Source of the DNA: JAOUEA01 sp040882605
GTDB lineage: Bacteria > Actinomycetota > UBA4738 > HRBIN12
Assembly: GCA_040882605.1 (NCBI GenBank)
Contig: JBBEAY010000002.1
Coordinates: 1-64,000, forward strand
Reading direction: 5' to 3'
DNA length: 64,000 nucleotides
The position numbers and the translations under genes are program-made. Of the stretch, positions 41,121-49,189 are shown piece by piece (the stretch's first letter is position 1; each line of letters starts with the position of its first letter). The notes below the pieces were generated by a model. That model worked only from the letters and a program-made list of their open reading frames with translations. It was not told where the DNA came from and did no database searches.

Positions 41121-41660
41121 ATGCCGCTCTGCGTGATGGGAACGATCGAGATGTCGCGTGAGGAGCGGACGAAGCTGCGGGCCATGTTCGACGCGGCATG
41201 GGGCGACAAGGATGGTGAGTTCTCCGACGACGACTGGGCGAGCGCGACCGGAGGCACGCACTTCCTCCTCGAGATCGACAGCACGATCGTGTCGCACGCA
41301 TCGGTGGTCGATCGTGTGCTCGAGACGGAAGGCCGCGAGTTGCAAACCGGATACGTCGAGGCCGTCGCGACGGGACCGGAGCACCAGCGGCGCGGTTACG
41401 CGACGGAGGTCATGCGAGCCGTCGGTTCGTTCATCGACGAGCGATACGAGCTCGGGGCGCTCGACACCGGCCTGACCGCGTTCTACGAGTCCTTGGGTTG
41501 GGAACCCTGGCGCGGCCCGACGCATGTTCGCACCGAGCGCGGCGTGATCGGAACCCCCGACGAGGACGGCCTCGTCATGATCCGGCGAACGCCGACGACG
41601 CCCGGCCTCGATCTCGATGCCCCGATCAGTTGCGACTGGCGACCCGGCGACGTCTGGTGA
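41121..41660 (+). CDS. GNAT acetyltransferase, AAC(2')-I-like
   Basis: A 179-residue GNAT enzyme that resembles the chromosomal aminoglycoside 2'-N-acetyltransferases of mycobacteria along its whole length. Matching segments are FSDDDWASATGGTHFLL, GYVEAVATGPEHQRRGYATEVM (acetyl-CoA loop, Q/R-x-x-G-Y), YELGALDTG, FYESLGWEPWRGPT, RTPDEDG-like GTPDEDGLV, and the C-terminal CDWRPGDVW. Native substrates of the mycobacterial enzymes are thought to be peptidoglycan or cell-surface amino sugars. Its place in a glycan cluster suits that. Drug resistance is not shown by sequence. Confidence 0.85.
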   Translation: MPLCVMGTIEMSREERTKLRAMFDAAWGDKDGEFSDDDWASATGGTHFLLEIDSTIVSHASVVDRVLETEGRELQTGYVEAVATGPEHQRRGYATEVMRAVGSFIDERYELGALDTGLTAFYESLGWEPWRGPTHVRTERGVIGTPDEDGLVMIRRTPTTPGLDLDAPISCDWRPGDVW

Positions 41661-41689
41661 GGGCTCACCGGGCCGCGACGGGCCGGTGC

Positions 41690-41695
41690 TAGGCT
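41690..41695 (+). promoter_or_regulatory. Leaderless -10 element before the methyltransferase
   Basis: TAGGCT ends 8 bases before GTG 41704 and supports that start. A similar GCTAGCCT lies before the paralogous small gene at 42785. Confidence 0.45.
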
Positions 41696-41703
41696 CGGTC
41701 GCC

Positions 41704-42735
41704 GTGAGCGATGAAGGGCCGACGGGCGCCGAGGCCGATCAGGAGTTGCGCGATCGGCTGCGCGACATGGTGGAACAGCTGCAGGCCGAGCAGCGCGAGA
41801 CGGTTCCTGCGGCCGAGCCATACTTATCGTCTCGATCCGCGCTGAAGGGCGCGGTGAAGCGGGGAGTGTTCCGGCTGACCCGTCCGGCGACGCGGCGGTC
41901 CGACCGGCTAGCGACCGAGCTCGCCGCCGCCACCCTCGAGCTCGCGGAGCAGATGTGCGGGGTGACCGTTGAACTCGAAGGCATGCGCGGCGATCTCGAC
42001 CGGTTGGATCGCGCCCTCAGTGAGATGCGAGCCGCGAGCGGCGCCACGGGCACTTCGGGCGGAGACCGCGCAGCCGTCGTCGACGACGCCTACTACTGGG
42101 CATTCGAGCAACGGATGCGCGGAGATGCTTCCTCGGTGCTCACGCGTCTGCGCCAGTACGAGCGATTCGCCGTGCCTCTGCGCGAGCGGCTCATGGCTGA
42201 CGGCGCGCACGGACAGGCCGAAGACCCTCAGCCCCTCTGGCTCGATCTCGGGTGCGGTCTCGGTGAGCTCTGCGAGCTCGTGCAGGAATGGGGATGGCGC
42301 GTGCACGGCGTCGACAGCTCGCCCGGCGCCGTCGACGCCTGCCGCGCGAAAGGCATCGAGGCGACCCTCGCAGAAGTCGACGGCTACCTCGAGACGCGCC
42401 GAGGCGAGGCTCCCGCCGCCGTCAGCGCCATCCAACTGATCGAACACATCCCCCGAGGCGACTGGATCCGGCTGTTCGAGCGCATCCACGCCGTGCTCCG
42501 TCCCGGCGGCGCGATGCTGATCGAGACGATCAACGGTCTCAACCCCGAGGCGGTGGCGGCCTACTTCGTCGCCGACGTCACGCACACGTGGCCGGGACAC
42601 CCCGAGACTCTGCGCTTGATGGCCGAGCACGCCGGGTTCGAAAGCGTCGAGATAGTCTTCATCAACGAGGATCACCGGGGGAGCGCACAGGACTTCGCGA
42701 TCTGGGCACAGAAAGCCGACGAGCAGGCCGGCTGA
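41704..42735 (+). CDS. Class I SAM methyltransferase with an N-terminal accessory domain
   Basis: A 343-residue methyltransferase. The catalytic domain (about 165-335) has LWLDLGCGLGELCELVQEWG (SAM motif I), GVDSSPGAVDACRAKG, SAIQLIEHIPRGDW and LRPGGAMLIETING. The N-terminal 110 residues contain a helical, basic module (ELRDRLRDMVEQLQAEQRET, KGAVKRGVFRLTRPATRRSD) that recurs as a separate protein in the next gene. It probably methylates a sugar of the surface polymer; the accessory part may target it to the membrane or a complex. GTG 41704 follows TAGGCT by 8 bases. Confidence 0.88.
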   Translation: MSDEGPTGAEADQELRDRLRDMVEQLQAEQRETVPAAEPYLSSRSALKGAVKRGVFRLTRPATRRSDRLATELAAATLELAEQMCGVTVELEGMRGDLDRLDRALSEMRAASGATGTSGGDRAAVVDDAYYWAFEQRMRGDASSVLTRLRQYERFAVPLRERLMADGAHGQAEDPQPLWLDLGCGLGELCELVQEWGWRVHGVDSSPGAVDACRAKGIEATLAEVDGYLETRRGEAPAAVSAIQLIEHIPRGDWIRLFERIHAVLRPGGAMLIETINGLNPEAVAAYFVADVTHTWPGHPETLRLMAEHAGFESVEIVFINEDHRGSAQDFAIWAQKADEQAG

Positions 42736-42770
42736 CGGAGCAACAGGAAGAAGGCGCCTCAGGCGGGTGC

Positions 42771-42776
42771 TAGCCT
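42771..42776 (+). promoter_or_regulatory. Leaderless -10 element before 42785
   Basis: TAGCCT ends 8 bases before ATG 42785, which favours this start over an upstream one at 42767. Confidence 0.4.
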
Positions 42777-42784
42777 CCGAAGTC

Positions 42785-43180
42785 ATGGTGGCCGAAGATC
42801 CTCCGGGCCCGTCGCGCGACGATCAGGGCGATCTGCTGCGCGAGATGTACTGGGCTCGTGAGACAGCAGCTCGTGCGCGCATGGAGACCCCCGAGATCCG
42901 AGACCGTCTGCACGACTTCGCAGCGCAGATGCGCACCGACGAGGCCGTCGTGATCCCGATGGGGGAGGGCAACCTGGCGTCGCCGTCGAAGTGGCGCCGG
43001 CAGCTCAAGCGGCGTCTCTGGCGCGTGATGCGTCCCGCCACTTGGCGCTACGACCGGCTCCTGGCCGATCACGCCGAGCTCACGACGAGTCTCGCCGAGA
43101 AGGTCATGGTGCTCGAGGCCGAGGTCGACCGGCTCAAGGATGAGCAGCACGACGACGCGCCGCGAGGCGGACCGGCGTGA
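42785..43180 (+). CDS. Stand-alone paralogue of the methyltransferase N-terminal domain
   Basis: A 131-residue helical, charged protein. It aligns with residues about 15-95 of the methyltransferase upstream: EIRDRLHDFAAQMRTDE, then KWRRQLKRRLWRVMRPATWR and a closing coiled coil (SLAEKVMVLEAEVDRLKDEQ). It has no catalytic domain. The last codon overlaps the next glycosyltransferase gene (GTGA). It may be an amphipathic membrane-binding scaffold that brings cluster enzymes together. I recall similar N-terminal extensions on other actinobacterial glycan enzymes, unverified. Confidence 0.8.
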   Translation: MVAEDPPGPSRDDQGDLLREMYWARETAARARMETPEIRDRLHDFAAQMRTDEAVVIPMGEGNLASPSKWRRQLKRRLWRVMRPATWRYDRLLADHAELTTSLAEKVMVLEAEVDRLKDEQHDDAPRGGPA

Positions 43181-44226
43181 GGATCGCCGTGCTGCACCCG
43201 CAGACGGCGTTCGTGCGAGGCGGTGCCGAGACCCACACCGAAGCCCTGGTGCGCGCCCTTCGCGCCGCCGGCCACGAGGCCGACCTCGTGCAGATCGCCG
43301 GCAAGTGGTACCCACCGAGCCAGCTCGCCCACCAGATGGCGGTCTGGCGGAGCTTCGACATCACCGAGTCCAATGGTCTCATGGTCGATGCGGTGATCGG
43401 ACTGAAGTTCCCCGCGTACCTGGCCCAGCACGAGCGCAAGATCGTCTGGCTGATCCACCAGCACCGCACCGCCTACGAGCTCTGGGACCACCCCGACTAC
43501 GCCGACCTGAAGCGACAGGACGACGGTGCCAAGGTCCGAGACATGGTTTGGGAAGCCGACCGCGTCGCGCTCGGCGAGGCCAAGCGCGTGTTCACGAACG
43601 CGAAGAACGTGCGTGATCGGCTCTGGAGCTCGCTCCGCATCGCCGCCGAGCCGCTGTATCACCCGAGTCGCATCGCAGAGGACCTGCTCGAGGCAGCCGT
43701 CGGCCCGCTCGGCGACTACCTGGTGTTCCCGAGCCGCATGGAGAGTCTGAAGCGTCAGTCGCTCGCGATCGACGCGATGCGCCACGTCTCGACCGGCGTG
43801 CGCCTCGTGCTGGTGGGCCGGGGGCCCGATGAGCCGAAGCTCCGCGAGCAGGTCGAGCATCTGGGGGTCGGCGACCGCGTCTCCTTCGAGATCGGTGTGA
43901 GCGACGAGCGGCTGCTGCAGCTCTACCGCGACGCACTCGGCGTCTACTTCGGTCCGTTCGACGAGGACTACGGCTATGTCACCATCGAAGGCTTCGCTGC
44001 CTCGCGGCCCGTGGTCACGCTCAGCGACAGCGGCGGGCCGCTCGAGTTCGTCCACGACGACGACACCGGGCTCGTGCGCCCACCCGAACCCAAAGCGATC
44101 GCCGAGGCATTCGATCGCCTGTGGAACGATCGGGCCGGCGCCGAGCGCATGGGGGCGGCGGGCAACGCGCTCGTACGGGCAGAGGTGCCGCGCTGGCCCG
44201 ACATCGTTGCGCGGCTGCTCGACTGA
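43177..44226 (+). CDS. Family 4 glycosyltransferase
   Basis: A 349-residue GT-B enzyme. N-terminal domain begins RIAVLHPQTAFVRGGAETHT; the C-terminal domain has VFPSRMESLKRQSLAIDAM, LVLVGRGPDEPKL, and YFGPFDEDYGYVTIEGFAAS as the donor-binding loop with the Glu residue, then DSGGPLEFVHDDDTGLV. The GTG start overlaps the stop of the scaffold-like gene by 4 bases, and the next glycosyltransferase starts in its stop (TGATG). Donor sugar unknown. Confidence 0.92.
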   Translation: MRIAVLHPQTAFVRGGAETHTEALVRALRAAGHEADLVQIAGKWYPPSQLAHQMAVWRSFDITESNGLMVDAVIGLKFPAYLAQHERKIVWLIHQHRTAYELWDHPDYADLKRQDDGAKVRDMVWEADRVALGEAKRVFTNAKNVRDRLWSSLRIAAEPLYHPSRIAEDLLEAAVGPLGDYLVFPSRMESLKRQSLAIDAMRHVSTGVRLVLVGRGPDEPKLREQVEHLGVGDRVSFEIGVSDERLLQLYRDALGVYFGPFDEDYGYVTIEGFAASRPVVTLSDSGGPLEFVHDDDTGLVRPPEPKAIAEAFDRLWNDRAGAERMGAAGNALVRAEVPRWPDIVARLLD

Positions 44227-45641
44227 TGCAGGTGGCACGCAAGCTTCAGCGGCGTGTCCGCGGCTCGATGGCGACCGTCGAAGTGCAGCATGGCCGTGGG
44301 CCCGGTTCCCAGGGCGACGTCATCTTCGCCGGCCCGTTGCCGCCGGCGCCCACCGGCATCGCCACGTACGACCGAGCGGTGCTCGATGGTCTCGACCGCA
44401 TCGGGTTCGCCGGTCGGCTTTCCGGTCGCCTGGCCGGTCGCCAGGGCATGGACGTCGTCTGGCCTGTGCACACCCAGGACGCAGGCCGGTTCTCCGGATA
44501 TCACCTCGGCGTGTTCCAGCTCGGGAACAACGTCGAGTTCCACTTGGAGATCTACCGGGCGGTGTACCTGACGAGCGCGCTCGTCGTGCTGCACGACCTG
44601 GCGCTCGACGACTTCGTGCGCGGTCTCAAGGCGGCCGGCGATCCGCTCGGCTACATGGCTTCGCGTGAGGCGGCCCGGCTTCGACACGAGATCACCGACC
44701 CCGACGTGATCCGCAACGAGCCTCTGCGCGAGCCGTGGTGCGCACACGTCGTGCGGCGAGCCCGCGGCGTGATCGTGCATTCCGATTTCGGCCGTCGTTA
44801 CCTCCAGAGCTTCGGGTGTCGCACGCCCGTGTTCGTGGTGCCGCACCCGGTGATCGAGGCGCCGCAGGCGTTCGAGCGGGCGAGGCCGCGTGCCGATGAG
44901 CTGCGCACGTGCGTCGGGAGCCCTCCGTTCCTGGTGGTGGCCCCTGGTGACATGAACGAAGCCAAACATCTCGATGCGCTCGTGCAAGCGGTGGCGCGGC
45001 TCGGCGACGACGCGCACGTAGCCATCGTCGGGCGCCGCATCGAGGCGTATGACATCGAGCCGGCGATCGCGGCCGCAGGCATGGGTGGGCGGATCAGCGT
45101 GCACGCCGACGTGGCCGACGCCGACTTCCTCGCGTGGCTCGTCGCCGCTGACGCCGTGGTCGATCTGCGGTTCCCCCATCGGGGCGAGGTGAGCGGCTCG
45201 CTCAGTCGAGCGATGCAGGCCGGAAAGCCGAGCGTCGTGAGCGCGACCGGCACGTACCTGGATGTGCCCGACGACACGGTGCTTCGGATCGCACCCGGCC
45301 CTGCCGACTCCGGGGAGCTCGCGGACGCGCTCACATGCCTGCGCGACGACGACGCGCTGAGGACGAGCGTGGGCGCGGCCGCAGCCGCCTATATCGAGCA
45401 CCTGCGCGTGAGCGAAGCCACCGCACGGGGCTACGAGCACGCGATCATCGAGACCCTCGCTCTCGTTCGCGACCCGGCCCGCAAGGCCATGGCGACCTGG
45501 GGGAAGTCGCTCGTCGACGCCGGTATCACCGAAGAGATGGTGGGCGAGGGCTACGGCATGGACTACGCGCGGGCGCTCGCGAGCTTCGGGCCGGGGCCTG
45601 AGGGCGCCGCCGCCCGCCAGAACTTCGAACGATCGCCATAG
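44226..45641 (+). CDS. Family 4-like glycosyltransferase
   Basis: A 471-residue GT-B enzyme, longer than its neighbours. It has VIFAGPLPPAPTGIATYDRA at the N-terminus (after a 28-residue basic extension), VVLHDLALDDFVRGL, VIVHSDFGRRYLQSFG, then FLVVAPGDMNEAKHLDALVQ and a donor site around VDLRFPHRGEVSGSLSRAMQAG. Sequences like this are found in actinobacterial O-antigen-like clusters. A 70-residue helical tail follows the catalytic part. ATG 44226 lies in the preceding stop, so translation is coupled. Confidence 0.88.
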   Translation: MQVARKLQRRVRGSMATVEVQHGRGPGSQGDVIFAGPLPPAPTGIATYDRAVLDGLDRIGFAGRLSGRLAGRQGMDVVWPVHTQDAGRFSGYHLGVFQLGNNVEFHLEIYRAVYLTSALVVLHDLALDDFVRGLKAAGDPLGYMASREAARLRHEITDPDVIRNEPLREPWCAHVVRRARGVIVHSDFGRRYLQSFGCRTPVFVVPHPVIEAPQAFERARPRADELRTCVGSPPFLVVAPGDMNEAKHLDALVQAVARLGDDAHVAIVGRRIEAYDIEPAIAAAGMGGRISVHADVADADFLAWLVAADAVVDLRFPHRGEVSGSLSRAMQAGKPSVVSATGTYLDVPDDTVLRIAPGPADSGELADALTCLRDDDALRTSVGAAAAAYIEHLRVSEATARGYEHAIIETLALVRDPARKAMATWGKSLVDAGITEEMVGEGYGMDYARALASFGPGPEGAAARQNFERSP

Positions 45642-45784
45642 CTCGACCGCCGGTCCGCCGTGTCCCCATTGTTAGACTCATCGCCCCGCTGACCTGCGGG
45701 TTCACTTCCCCGCGTTCCGACTCGACAGGAGCCGTACCCATCGCCGTCACGACCGTCACCGAGCGCACCTCCGAGACGCCGCAC

Positions 45785-46636
45785 TTGCGCCCCGTGTCTC
45801 GCCTGCGCGAGCTCTGGGGCTACCGCGAGATCCTCGCGAACCTCGTGCGCAAGGAGCTGAAGGTCAAGTACACGGCCTCGTTCCTGGGCGCGATCTGGTC
45901 GCTGCTGAACCCGGTGGTGTTCCTGGCGGTGTTCTCGTTCGTGGTCGTCGTGCTCGGCAACCGGGTGCCCGACTTCCCCGTCTTCTTGCTCTCGGGTCTG
46001 CTCGCCTGGAACCTCTTCTCGGCGTCGCTGCTCTCGGGCTCGAGCGCGGTGATCGACAACTCGAACCTCGTGAAGAAGGTCGCGTTTCCGAGGGAGATCC
46101 TGCCGCTCGCCTCGGTCGGTGTCGCGCTGGTGGACTTCGTGCTGCAGACCGGCGTGCTCCTGCTGTACATCGTCGTCTCGGGTCACGGCATCGGTGTGCA
46201 GGCGCTCGTGCTCTACCCGCTCGCCTTCGTCACGCTCATGGTGTTCACGACAGCGGTGACTCTGTGGACCTCCGCGGTGAACGTGCGCTACCGCGACGTC
46301 GGGCACCTGCTGAACCTCGGGCTGCTCGTGTGGTTCTGGATCACCCCGATCGTCTATCAGGCTGCGCTCGTGCAGAACGAGCTGGGCTCGCGCGAGATCG
46401 CCGGCGTCAGCCTCTGGAACCTGTACCTGGTGAGTCCGCTCGCCCCGATCGTGCTCGGCTTCCAGCGGGCGCTCTACGGCGACCCGATGCAAGACAGTCA
46501 ACAGGTGCTGCCCGACGTCTCGGTCGCGTGGCAGGCCGGCGTGCTCGCGATCGTGCTCGCGGTCTCGAGCATGCTCCTGCTGCTCGCGTGGCGATCGTTC
46601 TTCCGGCGCTCGGGCGACTTCGCGGAGGAGCTGTGA
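45785..46636 (+). CDS. ABC-2 polysaccharide export permease (Wzm-like)
   Basis: Membrane half of an ABC exporter for lipid-linked polysaccharide. The 283-residue form given here starts at a TTG. Motifs are ILANLVRKELKVKYTASFLGAIWSLL (amphipathic gate helix and helix 1) and six membrane helices, including VLLSGLLAWNLFSASL-like and FWITPIVYQAAL segments. The frame is open upstream, and an AGGAG site (45727-45731) stands 8 bases before an ATC at 45740 that would add 15 residues (IAVTTVTERTSETPH). No ATG or GTG exists in this stretch, so a rare ATC start is possible. Overlaps the ATPase gene by 4 bases. Confidence 0.9.
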   Translation: MRPVSRLRELWGYREILANLVRKELKVKYTASFLGAIWSLLNPVVFLAVFSFVVVVLGNRVPDFPVFLLSGLLAWNLFSASLLSGSSAVIDNSNLVKKVAFPREILPLASVGVALVDFVLQTGVLLLYIVVSGHGIGVQALVLYPLAFVTLMVFTTAVTLWTSAVNVRYRDVGHLLNLGLLVWFWITPIVYQAALVQNELGSREIAGVSLWNLYLVSPLAPIVLGFQRALYGDPMQDSQQVLPDVSVAWQAGVLAIVLAVSSMLLLLAWRSFFRRSGDFAEEL

Positions 46637-47805
46637 CCGCCGCGATCGAGGTAGAGGGCGTCTCGAAGCGCTTCCGGCTCTATCGCGAGCGGCCGAGCAG
46701 CGTGAAGCAGCGCCTGCTCGTGACGCGCTCGAAGGCCGAGGATTTCTGGGCGCTTCGCGACGTCTCGTTCGACATCGAACAGGGCTCGTCGATCGGACTG
46801 ATCGGGCACAACGGCTCGGGCAAGACCACACTGCTGAAATGCATCGCCGGCATCCTGCGTCCGACCGAGGGCACGATCCGCTCGCGCGGACGCATGGCGC
46901 CGCTGCTCGAGCTCGGGGCCGGTTTCCACCCCGAGCTCACCGGTCGCGAGAACGTGTTCCTCAACGCGTCGTTCCTCGGCCTGAACCGGCGTGCGACCGA
47001 GCGCGTCTACGACGACATCGTCGGCTTCGCCGAGCTCGACGACTTCATGGACAACCAGGTGAAGTTCTATTCCTCGGGCATGCTCGTGCGGCTCGGGTTC
47101 GCGGTCGCCGTGCACGTCGATCCCGAGATCTTGCTGATCGACGAGGTGCTCGCGGTCGGCGACGAATCGTTCCAGCGGCGTTGCATCGAGCGCGTGCGTG
47201 AGTTCCAGCGAGACGGACGCACCATCGTGCTCGTCACGCACGCGCTCGACACGGTGGTCGACGTGTGCGACCGCGCGGTGATGCTCGATCACGGCCTGAT
47301 GCATATGAGCGGCGAGCCCGCAGGGGTCGTGCGCGAGCTGCGGCACCGCCTGCTCAGTCGCGATCCGGAGTTCGTGCCCGAAGAGGGAACCCGCGAGGTC
47401 GAGGTCGTGGGCGTGAGCTTCGATTCGGGAGGCGACGGCAACGGCACGGTGTGGCCCGGCGCCGAGCTCGCGATCGCGGTCGACGTGCAGGCGAACACCC
47501 TCGTATCCGACCTCGACGTGTCGTTCGCGGTCGTGTCGGCGTCCACGAACCATGCGGTCGTCGACGGGCGCACCAGCGAGCTCGGCGTCGAGCTCGGCGC
47601 GGTCGACGGCAAGAAGCGCGTGATCTTCCGTGTGCCGCCCGCCAGCTGGGTCGGCGGCAAGTACTTCGTCACGATCGGTCTCGCCTCGACCGAAGGCCGA
47701 CTCTTCCACGTGCAGACCCAGCGGTACCTGTTGCAGGTGCCCGACGACGAGCAGGTGCCTACGCGCCTCGAGGTCGTGCCCGCTGCGACCGTGGAGGACC
47801 TGTGA
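46633..47805 (+). CDS. ABC-2 polysaccharide export ATPase with glycan-binding C-terminus (Wzt-like)
   Basis: A 390-residue ATPase partner of the upstream permease. Walker A is GHNGSGKTT (58-66), the signature is YSSGMLVRLGFAVA, Walker B is ILLIDEVLAVGD, and the switch His lies in LVTHALD. The extra C-terminal domain (about 250-390), a beta sandwich with DVSFAVVSASTNHAVVDG and GGKYFVTIGLAS, corresponds to Wzt C-terminal domains that read the finished end of the polymer. Its presence suggests that a chain-end modification, perhaps by the methyltransferase at 41704, is the export signal. GTG 46633 overlaps the permease stop. Confidence 0.92.
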   Translation: MTAAIEVEGVSKRFRLYRERPSSVKQRLLVTRSKAEDFWALRDVSFDIEQGSSIGLIGHNGSGKTTLLKCIAGILRPTEGTIRSRGRMAPLLELGAGFHPELTGRENVFLNASFLGLNRRATERVYDDIVGFAELDDFMDNQVKFYSSGMLVRLGFAVAVHVDPEILLIDEVLAVGDESFQRRCIERVREFQRDGRTIVLVTHALDTVVDVCDRAVMLDHGLMHMSGEPAGVVRELRHRLLSRDPEFVPEEGTREVEVVGVSFDSGGDGNGTVWPGAELAIAVDVQANTLVSDLDVSFAVVSASTNHAVVDGRTSELGVELGAVDGKKRVIFRVPPASWVGGKYFVTIGLASTEGRLFHVQTQRYLLQVPDDEQVPTRLEVVPAATVEDL

Positions 47806-48269
47806 ACCCGAACCCGCCAGTCACCGATCCCGAGGAGCACGACGCCCACCTCGCCGAGCGCACCGCAGGGCTCCCTGCCCGAAGGAAGGACCGCACGATG
47901 TTGATCGGCTTGATCCTGCTGTCGGTGGCCCTGGCGGCCATCGCGCAGATGACCCTGAAGCACGGCATGAACCAGGTGGCCGCGAACAGCGGCGAGCTGC
48001 AACTCAGCACGCATTCGTTGAAGGACGTCGCCGGCACGCTCGCCGTCTGGGGAGGGCTGCTGCTCTTCGGCCTGTCGGCGTTCGTGTGGCTCGCGGTGCT
48101 CTCGCGGGCCTCGCTCTCGTTCGCCTACCCGTTCGCCTCACTCACCTACGCGCTGATCCTGCTGGCCGACCGATTCGTGTTGCACGAGCAGATCCCGCCG
48201 CTTCGGTGGGCCGGCGTGCTCTTCATCATGCTGGGCATCGTGCTCGTGGCGCAGACGCCGCACAAGTGA
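47802..48269 (+). CDS. Small EamA/SMR-like four-helix transporter
   Basis: A 155-residue protein with a 32-residue charged cytosolic start and four membrane helices: LIGLILLSVALAAIAQMTLK, then WGGLLLFGLSAFVWLAVL, SFAYPFASLTYALILLADRF and WAGVLFIMLGIVLVAQ. The pattern of Gln/Lys in helix 1 and YPFASLTY in helix 3 is like ArnE/ArnF and other small carriers that flip polyprenyl-phosphate sugars. Overlaps both neighbours (GTGA, TGATG). It may supply an undecaprenyl-phosphate-linked sugar for decoration of the glycan outside the membrane. Confidence 0.85.
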   Translation: MNPNPPVTDPEEHDAHLAERTAGLPARRKDRTMLIGLILLSVALAAIAQMTLKHGMNQVAANSGELQLSTHSLKDVAGTLAVWGGLLLFGLSAFVWLAVLSRASLSFAYPFASLTYALILLADRFVLHEQIPPLRWAGVLFIMLGIVLVAQTPHK

Positions 48270-49189
48270 TGACCCACACCGCATCGGTGACGACCGACGT
48301 CACACCAGTGTCGGTCGTCGTCGCTCCCGAGGCAGCGGAGCTCGCGGTGGTGATCGTGAACTTCAACACCGGCGGCTTCCTCGAGCGTTGCCTCGCCTCG
48401 CTCGAACGGCATCGAGGTGACATCTCGCTCGACGTGCTCGTGATCGACAACGCTTCGCACGATGGCTCGCACACGGCCGCGGTGGCCGCTCATCCGTGGG
48501 CTCGCCTCATCGAGAATGCGACCAACATCTACCTCTCGCCCGCGTGGAACCAGGGCATCGACGAAACGGCTGCGCCGTACGTGCTGCTGCTGAATCCCGA
48601 CGTCGAATGGTGGGCAGGCACCCTCGCGGACTACGTGGCGGTCGCCGAGACACACAAGCGCGCAGGCATCGTGGGGCCGCTGGTGCGAAACTCCGACGGC
48701 ACGGTGTACGAGAGCGGAAGGCTGTTCCCGAGCGTCGTCGATGCGGTGGGGCACGCGTTCCTGGGGTCGCTGCGACCGAGCAACCCGTTCACGCGTCGGT
48801 ATCAGATGCACGGGTGGGATCGCACGACCGAGCGTGAGGTCGACTGGGTCAGCGGGTGCTGCATGTTGTTCCCGCGCAGTGTGTTCGACGAGGTCGGCCC
48901 GCTCGATGAAAGCTTTCCCCTCTACGGCGAGGAGCTCGACATCGCGACCCGGCTCCGCGATGCCGGCCGATCGGTGCTCTACTCGCCCGAGGTCGAGATC
49001 GTGCACGAGATCGGCGTCTCGGCCGGTCGCAGCCGCGAGATGCTTCTGATGCACTCCGAGAGCATCTACCGTTACTACCGCAAGCACCGTGCCACCGGGT
49101 GGCGCCGGGCGACCCTTCCGGCGGCACATGTGGCGCTGCGCCTGCGCGCAGAGCTCGAAGCGGTCCGAGGGAGGATCTCGACACGATGA
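48269..49189 (+). CDS. Family 2 glycosyltransferase (rhamnosyltransferase-like, WbbL type)
   Basis: A 306-residue GT-A enzyme. After 25 variable residues come LAVVIVNFNTGGFLERCLAS, VLVIDNASHDGSH, LLLNPDVEWW (metal-binding Asn-Pro-Asp in place of DxD), VSGCCMLFPRSVFDEVGPLDE and FPLYGEELDIATRLRDAG with the catalytic Glu-Asp region. The layout matches WbbL, which adds rhamnose to decaprenyl-diphospho-GlcNAc in mycobacteria. Here it lies next to the ManC-like gene, as in mycobacteria (from memory). The dTDP-rhamnose donor is thus a reasonable inference. Confidence 0.92.
   Translation: MTHTASVTTDVTPVSVVVAPEAAELAVVIVNFNTGGFLERCLASLERHRGDISLDVLVIDNASHDGSHTAAVAAHPWARLIENATNIYLSPAWNQGIDETAAPYVLLLNPDVEWWAGTLADYVAVAETHKRAGIVGPLVRNSDGTVYESGRLFPSVVDAVGHAFLGSLRPSNPFTRRYQMHGWDRTTEREVDWVSGCCMLFPRSVFDEVGPLDESFPLYGEELDIATRLRDAGRSVLYSPEVEIVHEIGVSAGRSREMLLMHSESIYRYYRKHRATGWRRATLPAAHVALRLRAELEAVRGRISTR

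Noticed and set aside
41121..41660. Acquired aminoglycoside resistance gene
   Set aside because: Base composition matches the surroundings, there are no mobile elements nearby, and chromosomal AAC(2')-I genes are native in actinobacteria.
45673..45739. Riboswitch in the 60-base leader before the Wzm-like gene
   Set aside because: Only one short GC hairpin is visible and no known riboswitch core could be matched.
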